Notes: generated by a model not told the origin, from the letters alone. Positions 1-9,298 are shown, numbered from the stretch's first letter. The stretch: DNA of 64,000 bases from Seonamhaeicola sediminis (GCF_004358095.2 NZ_SMZJ02000002.1:372001-436000), one strand, 5' to 3'. Program-made: numbers and translations.

Positions 1-1
1 G

Positions 2-849
2 CCAGAAATTAAACGTTTACTAGCATATTATGAATTTGATTTTGACTATGCCTTTACAGAATATGAAAGGCACAGTACTGAACTTACATATAAAGCTTTA
101 GAACTTAGCTATAAAAAAATAATTTGCGTAGGCGGTGATGGCACCCTTCATAACATTGTTAATGGGATTATGACTCAAAATTATTTTCCCACACCTGATA
201 TACATGTTGGAGTCATTCCAATAGGAACAGGGAATGATTGGGTAAGAACATTTAAAATTTCTAGACACATAGAATCTGCTATCAAAACTATAAAAAGAGG
301 GCGTGTATTAACCCAAGATATTGGGGTGATTGATTTTATAACTGGTACAAGCCCCTCTGTATATTTTACCAATCTTGCTGGTGCAGGTTTTGATGGTTTT
401 GTGGTTTCTAAAGTAACCAAAATGAAATACTTGGGAAAGATAGCTTACCTCCTTGGAGCTCTTATTAGTATATTTTCGTTTAAAAATTTCAACTCTAAGG
501 TAACCATAGATAATGAACAAGTTTCTGGAAAAACATTGATGATACTTATAGGGTTGTGTAGATATTCTGGTGGAGGCATGCAGTTAACTAATAAGCCCAA
601 TCCTTTTGATGGTAAGTTTGATGTAAGTATAGCTCAAAACTTAAATAAATAGAAATCATTAAAAATATTCCCATACTATTTAATGGAAAAATTACACTCT
701 ACAAAAAGGTAAAAACATATAAGACCTGTACATTAAAAGTGGTATTTAAAAATGAAACTCTTCCTTATATTCAGGCAGATGGCGAGTTGATAGGTAAAGG
801 AAATTTTGAAGTCAAAATCATAGAAAAAGCATTTTCTTTTTATGCTTAA
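2..849 (+). pseudogene. Diacylglycerol/lipid kinase (YegS/BmrU type), 5' truncated by window and frameshifted
   Basis: The reading frame is already open at the left edge (frame starting at base 2) and shows the kinase nucleotide-binding motif GGDGT (about bases 131-145) and IGTGNDW, typical of the DAGK catalytic domain family, which phosphorylates diacylglycerol or related lipids at the cytoplasmic membrane. The frame hits a TAG at 650-652. Directly after it, the -1 frame (from base 649) continues as an uninterrupted tail of about 66 residues (starting IEIIKNIP, containing DGELIGKG, which resembles the usual C-terminal beta-sandwich) and ends at TAA 847-849. Inserting one T in the AAATAG context would restore a continuous ...NKLEIIKN... 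protein. Either a real mutation or a base-calling error. It ends tail to tail with the TonB receptor, overlapping by 4 bp. Confidence 0.8.
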
Positions 850-3197
850 AAATCCATTCTAAACAATAAATTTGGGGTTAACCCAATTGATGATTTATTA
901 ACTTCTCTTAGTGCATCTTCATTATTACTGCCTTGCCTTATTTCATAAGTCCTGCTCAATAAATTACTTCTATTATAAATATTTAAAATGGAAAAACCTA
1001 TCTTACCCTTCCTGTTATTCTTATTTGAGACATTAAAGGTGTAAGTAGTTGATATATCAAGCCTATGATAATCAGGTAAACGTGTTCCATTTACTTTATC
1101 ATATTCAATTTGAGAACCATCTGGAGTATCTACAACACCAATTGCTTTAGTATATGGAATTCCTGTTCTTATATTCCATCCTAATGAAATATTAAAATGG
1201 TTCCACTCATAGGTATGAGACCAATTAAGTTGATGTGTTATGTCTGAGTTTCCTGAAAACTCCTTTCCACTATTTATGTAGTCAAAAGAGAAGTCGTTGT
1301 TTACATAAGAATAACTCAACCAAGTCCTATAATTTTGTATTTTTTTCTTAATTAGGAGATCGATACCAAAGACTTCACTTTCTCCTTTTGAAAAGAAATT
1401 ATCTGCAATTTCAAAACCCAAAGTATAAGATGTTAACCCATTAATTTTTTTGTAATAGGCTTCAATATCAATATTCCATCCTTTTTTTCCAAATATAAAT
1501 CCAGATGTAAATTGGGCACTTTTTAAAATAGGAATTTCACCATCTTCTGATAAAACCCATATTTGATCCTCCAATCCAAACTCCTGAGTATTAAACTCAA
1601 CCACTTGACTCACTGCCTGATGTAGCGTCTCACCAGAAAGCTTATATTTTAATGAAGGAGAAAGACGTGTTTCAAACTGTACTCTAGGCTCAACAAAAAT
1701 TTGATCTAAAACTGAAAAATAATTGGTTCTCAACCCAGCATTTAAAAGCCATTTATTAGATTTTTTATATTGATAATCAAAATAAAGCGCATGGGTGTTA
1801 TTTGTATTCTCATTAGATTCATTAAAATCTTCTTCGGGGCTTTCACTGTCTGAAAAACTTAGACCATAGTTAACTTTATTTGAAGAAAACTCATACCCAA
1901 CACCTACGGTAGTTGGTTCATTTAATTTTAAGTTGGCATTGAACAAAAACCCTAAATCGTCAATGGTATTTAACTTTCTTAATTCATCACTAAATTCATC
2001 TGTGATACTGTTTCCTCCTACATACTCTAAATCGAATTTTGAATAGTATGCGTTAAAATCATGAGAAAATGAATTGTTATAATCATGTTTCCAATTAAGG
2101 CTACTTCCTTGGTTGGTTATTTCTAATTTATCATTTGATGCCTCGTTAAACTCCTCAATTAAAAAACCATAATCCAGTTTGTTCTTAGTAAACAAACTAC
2201 TTATTGATAGTTCATTATTTTCATTTGGCTCAACTAGGGCCTTTATTGTAAAATCTCTAAAGTTAAAAACATCTCTGGTAGTTAACACTTCATCATCTTC
2301 AAAGACCTTATTACCTTCTGAAATTTTAGTTTCCTGAAAAACGCGTTTTGAAAGATTTCTAAAAGTTTCTGTATCAAAAACATCTGTTATGGATCTTCTT
2401 GCTGACATTATAATAGCTGCTTGATTACTAATTGGAGCTTTTAAATAAATATCAGCATGAGTCATATTTAAACCAGCGCCTCCTTCTAATTTGTTTGGAA
2501 TGTTATTATCTGATGTTATATCAATAACACCAGATATTCTATTACCATACTTTGCTCTAGTTCCACTTTTGTACAGTTTAATTTCCTCTGTTATATAGGG
2601 GTTAAATGCTGATATGGTACCGAAAAAATGCCCCGAATGATACATTTTTATACCATCCCACAATATCAGGTTTTGATCTGGCGTTCCCCCTCTTATATAT
2701 AAACCGGAAGCAGTCTCAGTAGGGCTTTGAACCCCTGGCAGCAATTGAATACTTTGTAAAACATCTGGTTCTGTTAAACCGGGAAGAATCCCCAGTTTAT
2801 TAGGTAATAATGCAATAGAGGCATCATCATTTTTTTTACTTATTCCTGTGGTTAGGTACTCTTTTATCAGCACCTCTTGTAGTTGTTGTGTATCTGTTAT
2901 TCTAGCTTTTCTTGGTTTAACTGTATAATATCTTCTAGACTGCTTTTTAAAAACTACTACTGCTTTTTCTTCAAGAATAAATAAAACCTCCTCAAGAGTT
3001 GCATTTTCAATATTTAAACTAACAATCTTACTATTTATAAGATCTGAATTATAAGAAAACTTAATACTAAACTTTTCTTCTATATCTTTGAAAATAGTTG
3101 TTACCTCAACATTAGAATAATCTAAGGAAACTTTCTCTTGGGCAATTAGATTTATTGAGAAAAAGACAAAGACAAACGTTAATAACTTGATGTTCAT
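846..3197 (-). CDS. TonB-dependent outer-membrane receptor with N-terminal STN domain
   Basis: A 783-residue outer-membrane receptor. A signal peptide (about 1-19, ending IAQ) is followed by an STN domain (about 20-95, the short N-terminal domain that contacts FecR-type anti-sigma factors), then a plug domain (about 120-230, with the motif GLYIRGGTPDQN) and a long beta-barrel ending in MDF with a terminal aromatic. It is the last gene of a leftward operon sigma factor / FecR / receptor, with gaps of 55 and 70 bp, the classic cell-surface signalling arrangement. The substrate cannot be told: no SusD partner lies beside it, so iron-siderophore or another small ligand is as likely as a glycan. 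Confidence 0.88.
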   Translation of the reverse strand: MNIKLLTFVFVFFSINLIAQEKVSLDYSNVEVTTIFKDIEEKFSIKFSYNSDLINSKIVSLNIENATLEEVLFILEEKAVVVFKKQSRRYYTVKPRKARITDTQQLQEVLIKEYLTTGISKKNDDASIALLPNKLGILPGLTEPDVLQSIQLLPGVQSPTETASGLYIRGGTPDQNLILWDGIKMYHSGHFFGTISAFNPYITEEIKLYKSGTRAKYGNRISGVIDITSDNNIPNKLEGGAGLNMTHADIYLKAPISNQAAIIMSARRSITDVFDTETFRNLSKRVFQETKISEGNKVFEDDEVLTTRDVFNFRDFTIKALVEPNENNELSISSLFTKNKLDYGFLIEEFNEASNDKLEITNQGSSLNWKHDYNNSFSHDFNAYYSKFDLEYVGGNSITDEFSDELRKLNTIDDLGFLFNANLKLNEPTTVGVGYEFSSNKVNYGLSFSDSESPEEDFNESNENTNNTHALYFDYQYKKSNKWLLNAGLRTNYFSVLDQIFVEPRVQFETRLSPSLKYKLSGETLHQAVSQVVEFNTQEFGLEDQIWVLSEDGEIPILKSAQFTSGFIFGKKGWNIDIEAYYKKINGLTSYTLGFEIADNFFSKGESEVFGIDLLIKKKIQNYRTWLSYSYVNNDFSFDYINSGKEFSGNSDITHQLNWSHTYEWNHFNISLGWNIRTGIPYTKAIGVVDTPDGSQIEYDKVNGTRLPDYHRLDISTTYTFNVSNKNNRKGKIGFSILNIYNRSNLLSRTYEIRQGSNNEDALREVNKSSIGLTPNLLFRMDF

Positions 3198-3270
3198 TTA
3201 TACTTAATTCAAAAAGGGGCTCCTAAAAATATAAATATAGGATAATATTGCTAAATTAAGTATAATTTAA

Positions 3271-4200
3271 CTATTGCCTTGAATTGAGTACAATAATTCC
3301 TTTTTCTTTATTAAAGGTGTAAGACAAATTCATTGGGACTGATACAGTATTTAATGCTAAACTTAAATCTGTATGCGTAAAGGCTCCTGTAAATCTGGTA
3401 TCTAAATTAATGTTTGAGGTGTCAAATGAGATATGAAATTGATTTTCTAAAGCTATCAACACCTGAGAGATTGGTGTGTTATAAAATGTACTTTCTCCTA
3501 ACAACCAATTAGGCTCATTTAAAGTAAAATTCCATTCTTCAAGACTTTTGTTTATGACCCTAACAGCTTCTCCTGGTAATAACAAAACACTCTTTTTCAA
3601 TGAATTACTAGTAACTCTAACTTTCCCTTCCATACATTGTACTTCAAAATAAGTATCTCTAGAAATTACATTAAATTCAGTTCCTAATACTTCTACAATA
3701 CCTTCATCTGTTAAAACCTTAAAAGATTCCCCCTTTTCAACATCAAAAAAAGCTTCACCTTCTAACTCTAAAGCCCTGTTTGATTTCCAATTTAAAGTCT
3801 TATAATTTAAATGGGAGTTTGCGTTAAGTTTCACTTCTGATTTATCAGGAAGTACAACTGCTAACTGTTCACTAAATCCTGTATTGAAATGAGATTGCAT
3901 GTTCATGACATAGAACATACCTAAGGCAATAACCACTACAGCGGCGGCATAAGCCCAATTAGGAATTAGTTTTATTATTGGAGTCTCAGTTGTTTGGGGC
4001 TTCGCGCTAGTTTGTTCTTGTAATTTATTTAATAATACTTGATTGTTAAAAGTAGGAGCTTTTAGCGTTTGGGACGCATCATTAATCTTTTTAAGAACAG
4101 GATAATCTTCTGAATTTTCAAATCTTTCAAGCTCTTCTTTAGAAAGCTCTCCAGCAATCCAACGAGCTAAAAATTCGTCTTCTTTGATAAATTTTTCCAT
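3271..4200 (-). CDS. FecR-type anti-sigma factor
   Basis: A 309-residue inner-membrane anti-sigma regulator. The cytoplasmic N-terminus (1-80) would bind the sigma factor, one transmembrane helix spans about 82-100 (WAYAAAVVVIALG), then comes a periplasmic FecR domain (about 105-205, including LEGEAFFDV and VLGTEFNV, both characteristic) and a C-terminal DUF4974-type domain that resembles an STN fold. It sits between the ECF sigma gene (55 bp upstream) and the TonB receptor (73 bp downstream), consistent with transfer of a receptor signal through the periplasm to the sigma factor. Confidence 0.92.
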   Translation of the reverse strand: MEKFIKEDEFLARWIAGELSKEELERFENSEDYPVLKKINDASQTLKAPTFNNQVLLNKLQEQTSAKPQTTETPIIKLIPNWAYAAAVVVIALGMFYVMNMQSHFNTGFSEQLAVVLPDKSEVKLNANSHLNYKTLNWKSNRALELEGEAFFDVEKGESFKVLTDEGIVEVLGTEFNVISRDTYFEVQCMEGKVRVTSNSLKKSVLLLPGEAVRVINKSLEEWNFTLNEPNWLLGESTFYNTPISQVLIALENQFHISFDTSNINLDTRFTGAFTHTDLSLALNTVSVPMNLSYTFNKEKGIIVLNSRQ

Positions 4201-4255
4201 TATATTTTAAAGTTCTTATAATTATAAAACAGTCGATTATGGTTTTACCCTACTT

Positions 4256-4768
4256 TTATATTTTACCAAATTGATTTCTTAGCGTAACTAGTGCTAAACT
4301 CATCCTTTTTTCAACTGCTTTAACACTTACTCCTGTAATCTCGGCAATCTCAGAATATTTCTTTTTATCTATTCTACTCAACAAAAAAACTTCTCGTTGC
4401 TTTTCTGGCAAATTCGCAATAGCCTTTTTAAGCTTTTGCATGAACTCCTGTTCTTCTAAAATAAACTGTGGTGTTTCATTACTTACTTTATCTGTTTGAG
4501 TATTTTGATGCTCTAGTACAATTTTTTTGTGAGCAACTTCATTTAGAAAAATATTTCTAGCTACTGTATATAAAAACGACTTAGCCTTTTCAAAAAGAAC
4601 CTTAGAACAATTGTTCCATAGTTTTACAAAGGCATCCTGAACAATATCTTCTGCTTGTTGTTCATCTCCACATTTATAATATATATAATTATACAGTGTT
4701 TTAGAGTGCATATTAAATAGGTACTCATAGGTTACTTTTTCACAAACAGATTTGGTTTTGCTACTCAT
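4256..4768 (-). CDS. ECF-family RNA polymerase sigma-70 factor
   Basis: A 170-residue ECF sigma factor with only regions 2 and 4. Region 2 occupies about 12-75 (YNYIYYKCGDEQQAEDIVQDAFVKLW is typical of the core-binding and -10 recognition helices) and region 4 about 110-165 (LPEKQREVFLLSRIDKKKYSEIAEITGVSVKAVEKR), an HTH of the Bacteroidota FecI/RpoE-like group. It is the first gene of the leftward sigma / anti-sigma / receptor operon and very probably activates that operon. A -7 box (TAAATTTG on the minus strand) lies 20 bp before the start codon. Confidence 0.93.
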   Translation of the reverse strand: MSSKTKSVCEKVTYEYLFNMHSKTLYNYIYYKCGDEQQAEDIVQDAFVKLWNNCSKVLFEKAKSFLYTVARNIFLNEVAHKKIVLEHQNTQTDKVSNETPQFILEEQEFMQKLKKAIANLPEKQREVFLLSRIDKKKYSEIAEITGVSVKAVEKRMSLALVTLRNQFGKI

Positions 4769-4788
4769 AAAAAGTTTAAGCTTTTTTT

Positions 4789-4796
4789 CAAATTTA
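4789..4796 (-). promoter_or_regulatory. -7 promoter box for the sigma/FecR/TonB operon
   Basis: On the minus strand the bases read TAAATTTG, a full match to the Bacteroidota housekeeping -7 consensus TAnnTTTG, 20 bp upstream of the sigma-factor ATG. No clear -33 TTTG was seen, so this is a candidate only. Confidence 0.45.
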
Positions 4797-5132
4797 AAAA
4801 AATTAAAGAAAGTAGGTAGGGTGTTTTAGTTTTAAACTGTTTTATATATAAACTAGGGCACTAAAGCCCCAAATAGTGTTGCTAGTTTGCCCCAAAACCC
4901 CAAATTTATAATTTACTTACCTACTCAGTAATGGTTTAGTATCATGTCTTAATGATGGTTTTAAGATTTGGTTGATTAAACTAAACGTTAAGTTTACATG
5001 ATATTTTCAAGTTAAAACTTGGAAAAGGTTGAGTTAGCTAATTTGTGTCAAAGCATGTTCCCCAAATCTATAAGTCTTTGTCACAAATTTGCAGCTTTAA
5101 TATGAAATTATCAATTTACAGGTATAATTGCA
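4797..5132. other. Non-coding gap with one imperfect hairpin
   Basis: No convincing gene is seen here. An imperfect hairpin is formed by AAACTAG (4850-4856) with CTAGTTT (4882-4888), extended inward by CACTA (4859-4863) with TAGTG (4874-4878). It has no T run, so it is not an obvious terminator; its role is unknown. The last 30 bases probably belong to the damaged 5' end of the next gene. Confidence 0.4.
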
Positions 5133-5525
5133 ATGACTTTATTAACGTCGTATTTCGTGAGCAAGAAGGAAGAATTGAAAAATACAAGTGATGCCATACT
5201 AAGTTTATCTAAAGGCAAGGATTTAAATGGTTCTCCTGTTTTTGATTTATGGATTTATAGAAATGGTCAAATTACTTATAACGGAATTGAAAATGTAGAT
5301 AAAATAGGAATACATAATACTTATATTCCTCTAGATATTGTAAAAAAAGTTATTGAGTATACTTCAGTTATAAGTGCCCAAGAAACAGGAGATAATAAAG
5401 GAAGAGATAATCCTCTTAATATTATTAAGTATAATAATAGAATGCTTGTTTTTCAACCTTCTAAAGCTAAAGGAAACTTACAAGAGTTAAATATACTCTT
5501 AGAAAAGATAGCTAATAGTATATAA
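5133..5525 (+). CDS. Hypothetical protein, DUF6438-like; 5' end probably frameshifted
   Basis: A 130-residue protein of unknown function. The stretch around residues 35-60 (GSPVFDLWIYRNGQITYNG followed by VDKIG) resembles the small Bacteroidota DUF6438 proteins, which usually carry CPVY at this place; the cysteines are absent, so assignment is weak. The ATG at 5133 falls inside a hydrophobic stretch: translating upstream in the same frame gives FTGIIA before the M, and the natural N-terminus seems to begin at the ATG at 5102 (M-K) in a different frame. Adding two A to the AAA run at 5105-5107 would join the two as a normal membrane or signal segment. It is followed by a strong terminator at 5578. 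Confidence 0.55.
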   Translation: MTLLTSYFVSKKEELKNTSDAILSLSKGKDLNGSPVFDLWIYRNGQITYNGIENVDKIGIHNTYIPLDIVKKVIEYTSVISAQETGDNKGRDNPLNIIKYNNRMLVFQPSKAKGNLQELNILLEKIANSI

Positions 5526-5577
5526 TATTAAAAATGACAATTAAAAGAAGAATGAGGGTTCGTACTTTTATTGTTAG

Positions 5578-5610
5578 CCTCTGTTAATTAATATTAACAG
5601 AGGTTTTTTT
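5578..5610 (+). terminator. Rho-independent terminator after the DUF6438-like gene
   Basis: A perfect 11-bp stem (CCTCTGTTAAT at 5578-5588 with ATTAACAGAGG at 5593-5603), a 4-base loop and a run of seven T (5604-5610). Confidence 0.9.
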
Positions 5611-5636
5611 GATTTAAGGAACAATCTCCTCTAATT

Positions 5637-5667
5637 AAAAAACCTCTTTTCAACAATTAAAAAGAGG
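5637..5667 (-). terminator. Rho-independent terminator for the OmpH-like gene
   Basis: On the minus strand an 8-bp stem (bases 5660-5667 with 5643-5650, CCTCTTTT/AAAAGAGG) is followed by a T run (complement of 5637-5642). It lies 32 bp after the stop codon of the gene at 5699-6211. Confidence 0.8.
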
Positions 5668-5698
5668 CTAATTATTTGTTTACCAATTACTTAATCTA

Positions 5699-6211
5699 TT
5701 ATTTCATATACTCCGAATCTAAAGCTTCTAAAATAGTTTGTGTTAAATTGTTTTCCTCAGTACCATATAATACTGAAGAAGCTCCATCGCTGGTACCTAA
5801 AATGTAAGTATACCCATTAGCTTTCCCGTAGTCTTTTACAAAGTCTTTTACTTTACTAATTAATGAATCTATTTCAGACTGAAATGATTGTGATATCTGT
5901 TGCTGCTCCAACTGAATTTTTTGTCCTAACAACTGTTCTTTTTGTTGTATTTCTTGAGATAATGCTTGAAGTTTAGACTGAGACATTTTTTGTGCTTTTA
6001 GCTGTGCTTCTTTGAGATCTATCTGATAAGCAGCTATCATACTATCGCGCTTCTTATTAAAGGCATCTTCTTTACCTTTAAACTTTGTCTCTAAATCTTT
6101 CTTTTCTTGAATCTCATTTATTAGCGTTGAATTATCAACGTAACCAATTTTTTGTTGTTGGCAAGAAGTAAATGCAACTATAACAAAAAGAGCGAAAAAA
6201 ATATATTTCAT
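5699..6211 (-). CDS. OmpH/Skp-family periplasmic chaperone-like lipoprotein
   Basis: A 170-residue lipoprotein. The signal peptide ends in the lipobox FTSC (Cys17). The family hallmarks follow: IGYVDNSTLINE at the mature N-terminus, a long charged and glutamine-rich coiled coil (about 35-115) forming the tentacle, and a C-terminal part (YTYILGTSDGASSVLYGT) characteristic of Bacteroidota OmpH/HlpA proteins that hold unfolded outer-membrane proteins in the periplasm. Single-gene unit, with its own -7 box and terminator. The lipid anchor distinguishes it from soluble Skp. The chaperone role is inferred from the family. Confidence 0.87.
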   Translation of the reverse strand: MKYIFFALFVIVAFTSCQQQKIGYVDNSTLINEIQEKKDLETKFKGKEDAFNKKRDSMIAAYQIDLKEAQLKAQKMSQSKLQALSQEIQQKEQLLGQKIQLEQQQISQSFQSEIDSLISKVKDFVKDYGKANGYTYILGTSDGASSVLYGTEENNLTQTILEALDSEYMK

Positions 6212-6232
6212 TTTTAAAATTTTTTAGTCGAA

Positions 6233-6240
6233 CAAATGTA
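6233..6240 (-). promoter_or_regulatory. -7 promoter box for the OmpH-like gene
   Basis: The minus strand reads TACATTTG, matching TAnnTTTG, 21 bp upstream of the ATG. A TTTTG lies 15 bp further upstream, somewhat closer than the usual -33 spacing. Confidence 0.5.
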
Positions 6241-6437
6241 ATAAAGAAAACTATTCAAAATACCTTAATTAACTTTGAATTAATACAATAACTAAAATTT
6301 ATTAACAAATGAGGTGTTGATTGAAAACAACTATTGTTTTCGAATTAAAATAAAGCGTTTTAAGAGCTTTTAGAATTTCAGACAAGACTTGGTTAGAATA
6401 ATTACGAAACCTTAAATAAGGTTGTTAGAAATGTTTT

Positions 6438-7289
6438 TTAGATATTTTTAATGACATATATTAAAGAAGAAGCCTCTTTGGTAACTAATGCTTTAAAATT
6501 AGAAAGTGCTCCAATATAAATACCTTTAACAATATTCATTTTACCAGTTTTATATTTTTCTGAAAGCAGGCTCACATAAAAAGCATCAAACCACATTAGT
6601 TTTATTTTTACAACTTGCATTTTAATTTTTGAGAATAAACTAGAAACTGAAGTTCTATTAAAATGCCATAGATGTCTGGGCACATCATATGCTGCCCAAA
6701 ATTCTTTATAATGTCTTGCATCATAACTTTTATAATTGGGAACGGCAATAACTAAAAAACCATTAGGCTTTAATAATTTTTTAAAGTTTGTAATTTGATC
6801 TTCAAGTTGAGGAAGATGCTCTAAAACATGCCAAAGGGTAATAACATCAAAACTGGCCTCTTTAAAAGTTGAAAGTTTTTCAGTTTCAAAAACTGAGTTT
6901 GTTGTTTTACTGTTTGCAATAAGTCTGGCTTGTTCATTTGGTTCAACTCCAAAAACAGCCCAACCATTTCTTTTAGCAGCTAATAAAAAATCACCTGTGC
7001 CACATCCAATATCCAATAAATTTTTAGATTCTAAATTGAATGAGTTTATTAGACTTATTTTATTTTTCAGGGCCAATTCCCTAACCCAGTGATATGCTTT
7101 TTCAAACAAGTTACGCTGGGAGTCTGTATGAGAAATATAATCTTCACTCTTATAATATCTTGGCAAACTTTCTTTTGAAGGTTGCGGTGATGTTTCTAAA
7201 TAACCGTGTTTAGAATTTTGAATTAACTTAAAAGTTTCCCCTGAAACAGAATGGTCTTTTACAGTTGAAAAAAAAGGTTTTTTATTCAT
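6438..7289 (-). CDS. Class I SAM-dependent methyltransferase (Methyltransf_23 type)
   Basis: A 283-residue cytoplasmic methyltransferase. Motif I LLDIGCGTGDFL (91-102) is the SAM-binding glycine loop; VFGVEPN (motif II acidic residue), FDVITLWHVLEHLP (motif IV) and LKPNGFLVIAVPN (motif V/VI) follow in the expected order. The PRHLWHFNRTSV segment is typical of the Methyltransf_23 group found beside cell-wall or glycan genes, but the substrate is unknown. It stands downstream of mnmG on the same strand, separated from it by the strong palindromic terminator at 7320-7373, so it is probably transcribed on its own. Confidence 0.85.
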   Translation of the reverse strand: MNKKPFFSTVKDHSVSGETFKLIQNSKHGYLETSPQPSKESLPRYYKSEDYISHTDSQRNLFEKAYHWVRELALKNKISLINSFNLESKNLLDIGCGTGDFLLAAKRNGWAVFGVEPNEQARLIANSKTTNSVFETEKLSTFKEASFDVITLWHVLEHLPQLEDQITNFKKLLKPNGFLVIAVPNYKSYDARHYKEFWAAYDVPRHLWHFNRTSVSSLFSKIKMQVVKIKLMWFDAFYVSLLSEKYKTGKMNIVKGIYIGALSNFKALVTKEASSLIYVIKNI

Positions 7290-7319
7290 TTAAGATAAAT
7301 TCAGAAATAAGATTATTGC

Positions 7320-7373
7320 AAAAAAAAATAAACACAAGCCATTGTTCCACGTGGAACAATGGCTTGTGTTTAT
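7320..7373 (-). terminator. mnmG terminator: 46-bp perfect palindrome containing a parS site
   Basis: Bases 7328-7373 form a perfect inverted repeat (23 bp per arm) with no loop bases outside the arms, ending 3 bp before the mnmG stop codon. On the minus strand it is followed by a T run (complement of 7320-7328), giving a typical terminator. Its centre is TGTTCCACGTGGAACA (7343-7358), a parS-type palindrome. Confidence 0.85.
7343..7358. promoter_or_regulatory. parS: parS centromere-like site (copy 1)
   Basis: TGTTCCACGTGGAACA is a perfect 16-bp palindrome matching the bacterial parS consensus TGTTNCACGTGNAACA bound by ParB for chromosome segregation. It is the exact centre of the mnmG terminator palindrome. 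parS sites and mnmG (gidA) commonly lie near the replication origin, so the window may be origin-proximal. Confidence 0.8.
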
Positions 7374-7376
7374 AGT

Positions 7377-9248
7377 TTACCGCCCCATATAAACCAATAA
7401 AACAGAAATGTCATTTGGTGAAACACCGCTAATTCTAGATGCCTGAGATACGGTTACTGGTTGTATTTTTTTAAGCTTTTCCCTTGCTTCAAAACTCATA
7501 GATTTGATTTTAGAATAATCGAAATTTTCTGGTATTTTAACGTACTCCAATCTATTAAGTTTATCGGCATTATTTTTTTCCTTAGCAATATAGCCTGAGT
7601 ATTTTACTTGGATTTCAGCTTGTTCAATTACTTCTCTGTCTAAATTATTTTCCTGAATATACTTTTCAACACTTGATACTTTTCTAACATCTTCCATCTC
7701 AATATTAGGTCGTGCAAATATTTTGAACAACTTTCCAGATTGTTTCACTAGAGCAGATTTTTTACTTTCCAAAATAGGATTTATCTCTTTGGGCGTTACA
7801 CTAGTGGTTTCAAAAAAAGACACAAACTCCTTAGCACTGTTATGCTTCTGTTCCATTCTCCTTAATCGGTTTTCTGTAGCCAAACCTAACTCAAAACCCT
7901 TAGGGGTTAATCGTAAATCTGCATTATCTTGTCGTAACAAAGTCCTATACTCAGCCCTTGATGTAAACATTCTGTAGGGTTCCTCAGTACCCTTAGTAAT
8001 TAAATCATCAATCAAAACACCTATATAAGCTTCATCTCTTTTTAAAGTAAACGAATCACGCTCTTGAACTTTTAAGCTTGCATTAATTCCAGCCATTAAA
8101 CCCTGTGATGCGGCTTCTTCGTATCCTGTAGTCCCATTAATTTGTCCTGCAAAATACAACCCACTTACAATTTTAGTTTCTAAGGTATGTTTTAATTGAG
8201 TGGGTGGAAAATAATCATACTCTATAGCATATCCAGGTCTAAAAAATTTCACATTTTCAAAACCAGCCACTGAGCGCAATGCTTTAAACTGCACATCTTC
8301 TGGAAGGGAAGTTGAAAAGCCATTTACATATACCTCAACAGTATTCCAACCTTCAGGTTCAATGAATAATTGATGTCTATCTTTGTCAGCAAACCGGTTA
8401 ATCTTATCCTCTATTGATGGGCAATAGCGAGGACCCAAGCTCTTAATTCTTCCATTAAACATAGGCGACCTATCGAAACCTTCTCTAAGCAACTCATGCA
8501 CCTCAGGACTAGTATAAGTCATGTGACAAGAGCGTTGTTTATTCAATGGTTTAGTAATATCTAAATATGAGAATTTTTCAGGATTATCATCACCAGGTTG
8601 TTCAATCATTTTAGAATAATCTAACGATCTACCATCTACTCTTGGAGGTGTTCCTGTTTTCATTCTACCTGAATCAAAACCTAAATCAACCAACTGCTCT
8701 GTAATTCCAGTAGCCGCTTTTTCACCTGCCCTTCCTCCTCCAAAATTCTTGTCACCTATATGAATAAGTCCGTTTAAAAAAGTACCATTGGTTAAAACAA
8801 CAGTTTTAGATTTAATCTCAACCCCTAATGATGTTTTAACTCCAACAACCTTATCTCCTTCTATTAACAAACCAGAAACCATTTCCTGATAGAAATCCAA
8901 ATTCTTTGTTTGTTCTAACAACAACCTCCAATCTTCGGCAAAACGCATGCGATCACTTTGAACCCTGGGACTCCACATAGCAGGTCCTTTTGACTTATTG
9001 AGCATTTTAAACTGAATAGCAGATGTGTCAGAAACTATACCGCTATAGCCTCCTAGGGCATCTATCTCCCGAACAATTTGCCCTTTTGCAATACCTCCCA
9101 TAGCAGGGTTACAAGACATTTGAGCAATATTTTGCAAGTTCATAGTAACAAGCAACGTTTTACTGCCCATGTTGGCTGCTGCTGCTGCTGCTTCACTTCC
9201 TGCATGACCTGCGCCAACAACTATAACATCATAAATATCGTTAAACAT
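7377..9248 (-). CDS. mnmG: tRNA uridine-5-carboxymethylaminomethyl modification enzyme MnmG (GidA)
   Basis: A 623-residue FAD enzyme which, with MnmE, modifies the wobble uridine of tRNAs (cmnm5U34). The N-terminal Rossmann motif [12 protein letters not shown] (about 10-21) binds FAD; the family signatures [23 protein letters not shown] and CPSIEDKI-type segments are all present, as is the C-terminal helical domain ending LLVYMGR. Length is normal for the family. A -7 box lies at 9299-9306 on the minus strand, so parS copy 2 (9266-9281) would fall in the 5' untranslated leader and parS copy 1 in the terminator. Confidence 0.97.
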   Translation of the reverse strand: MFNDIYDVIVVGAGHAGSEAAAAAANMGSKTLLVTMNLQNIAQMSCNPAMGGIAKGQIVREIDALGGYSGIVSDTSAIQFKMLNKSKGPAMWSPRVQSDRMRFAEDWRLLLEQTKNLDFYQEMVSGLLIEGDKVVGVKTSLGVEIKSKTVVLTNGTFLNGLIHIGDKNFGGGRAGEKAATGITEQLVDLGFDSGRMKTGTPPRVDGRSLDYSKMIEQPGDDNPEKFSYLDITKPLNKQRSCHMTYTSPEVHELLREGFDRSPMFNGRIKSLGPRYCPSIEDKINRFADKDRHQLFIEPEGWNTVEVYVNGFSTSLPEDVQFKALRSVAGFENVKFFRPGYAIEYDYFPPTQLKHTLETKIVSGLYFAGQINGTTGYEEAASQGLMAGINASLKVQERDSFTLKRDEAYIGVLIDDLITKGTEEPYRMFTSRAEYRTLLRQDNADLRLTPKGFELGLATENRLRRMEQKHNSAKEFVSFFETTSVTPKEINPILESKKSALVKQSGKLFKIFARPNIEMEDVRKVSSVEKYIQENNLDREVIEQAEIQVKYSGYIAKEKNNADKLNRLEYVKIPENFDYSKIKSMSFEAREKLKKIQPVTVSQASRISGVSPNDISVLLVYMGR

Positions 9249-9265
9249 TGCTTAATTCTTTAATG

Positions 9266-9281
9266 TGTTCCACGTGGAACA
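9266..9281. promoter_or_regulatory. parS: parS centromere-like site (copy 2)
   Basis: A second exact TGTTCCACGTGGAACA, 17 bp upstream of the mnmG start codon. Unlike copy 1 the palindrome does not extend beyond 16 bp. The two copies bracket mnmG at a centre-to-centre distance of 1,923 bp. Confidence 0.82.
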
Positions 9282-9298
9282 TGAATAATTTAAGTTTG

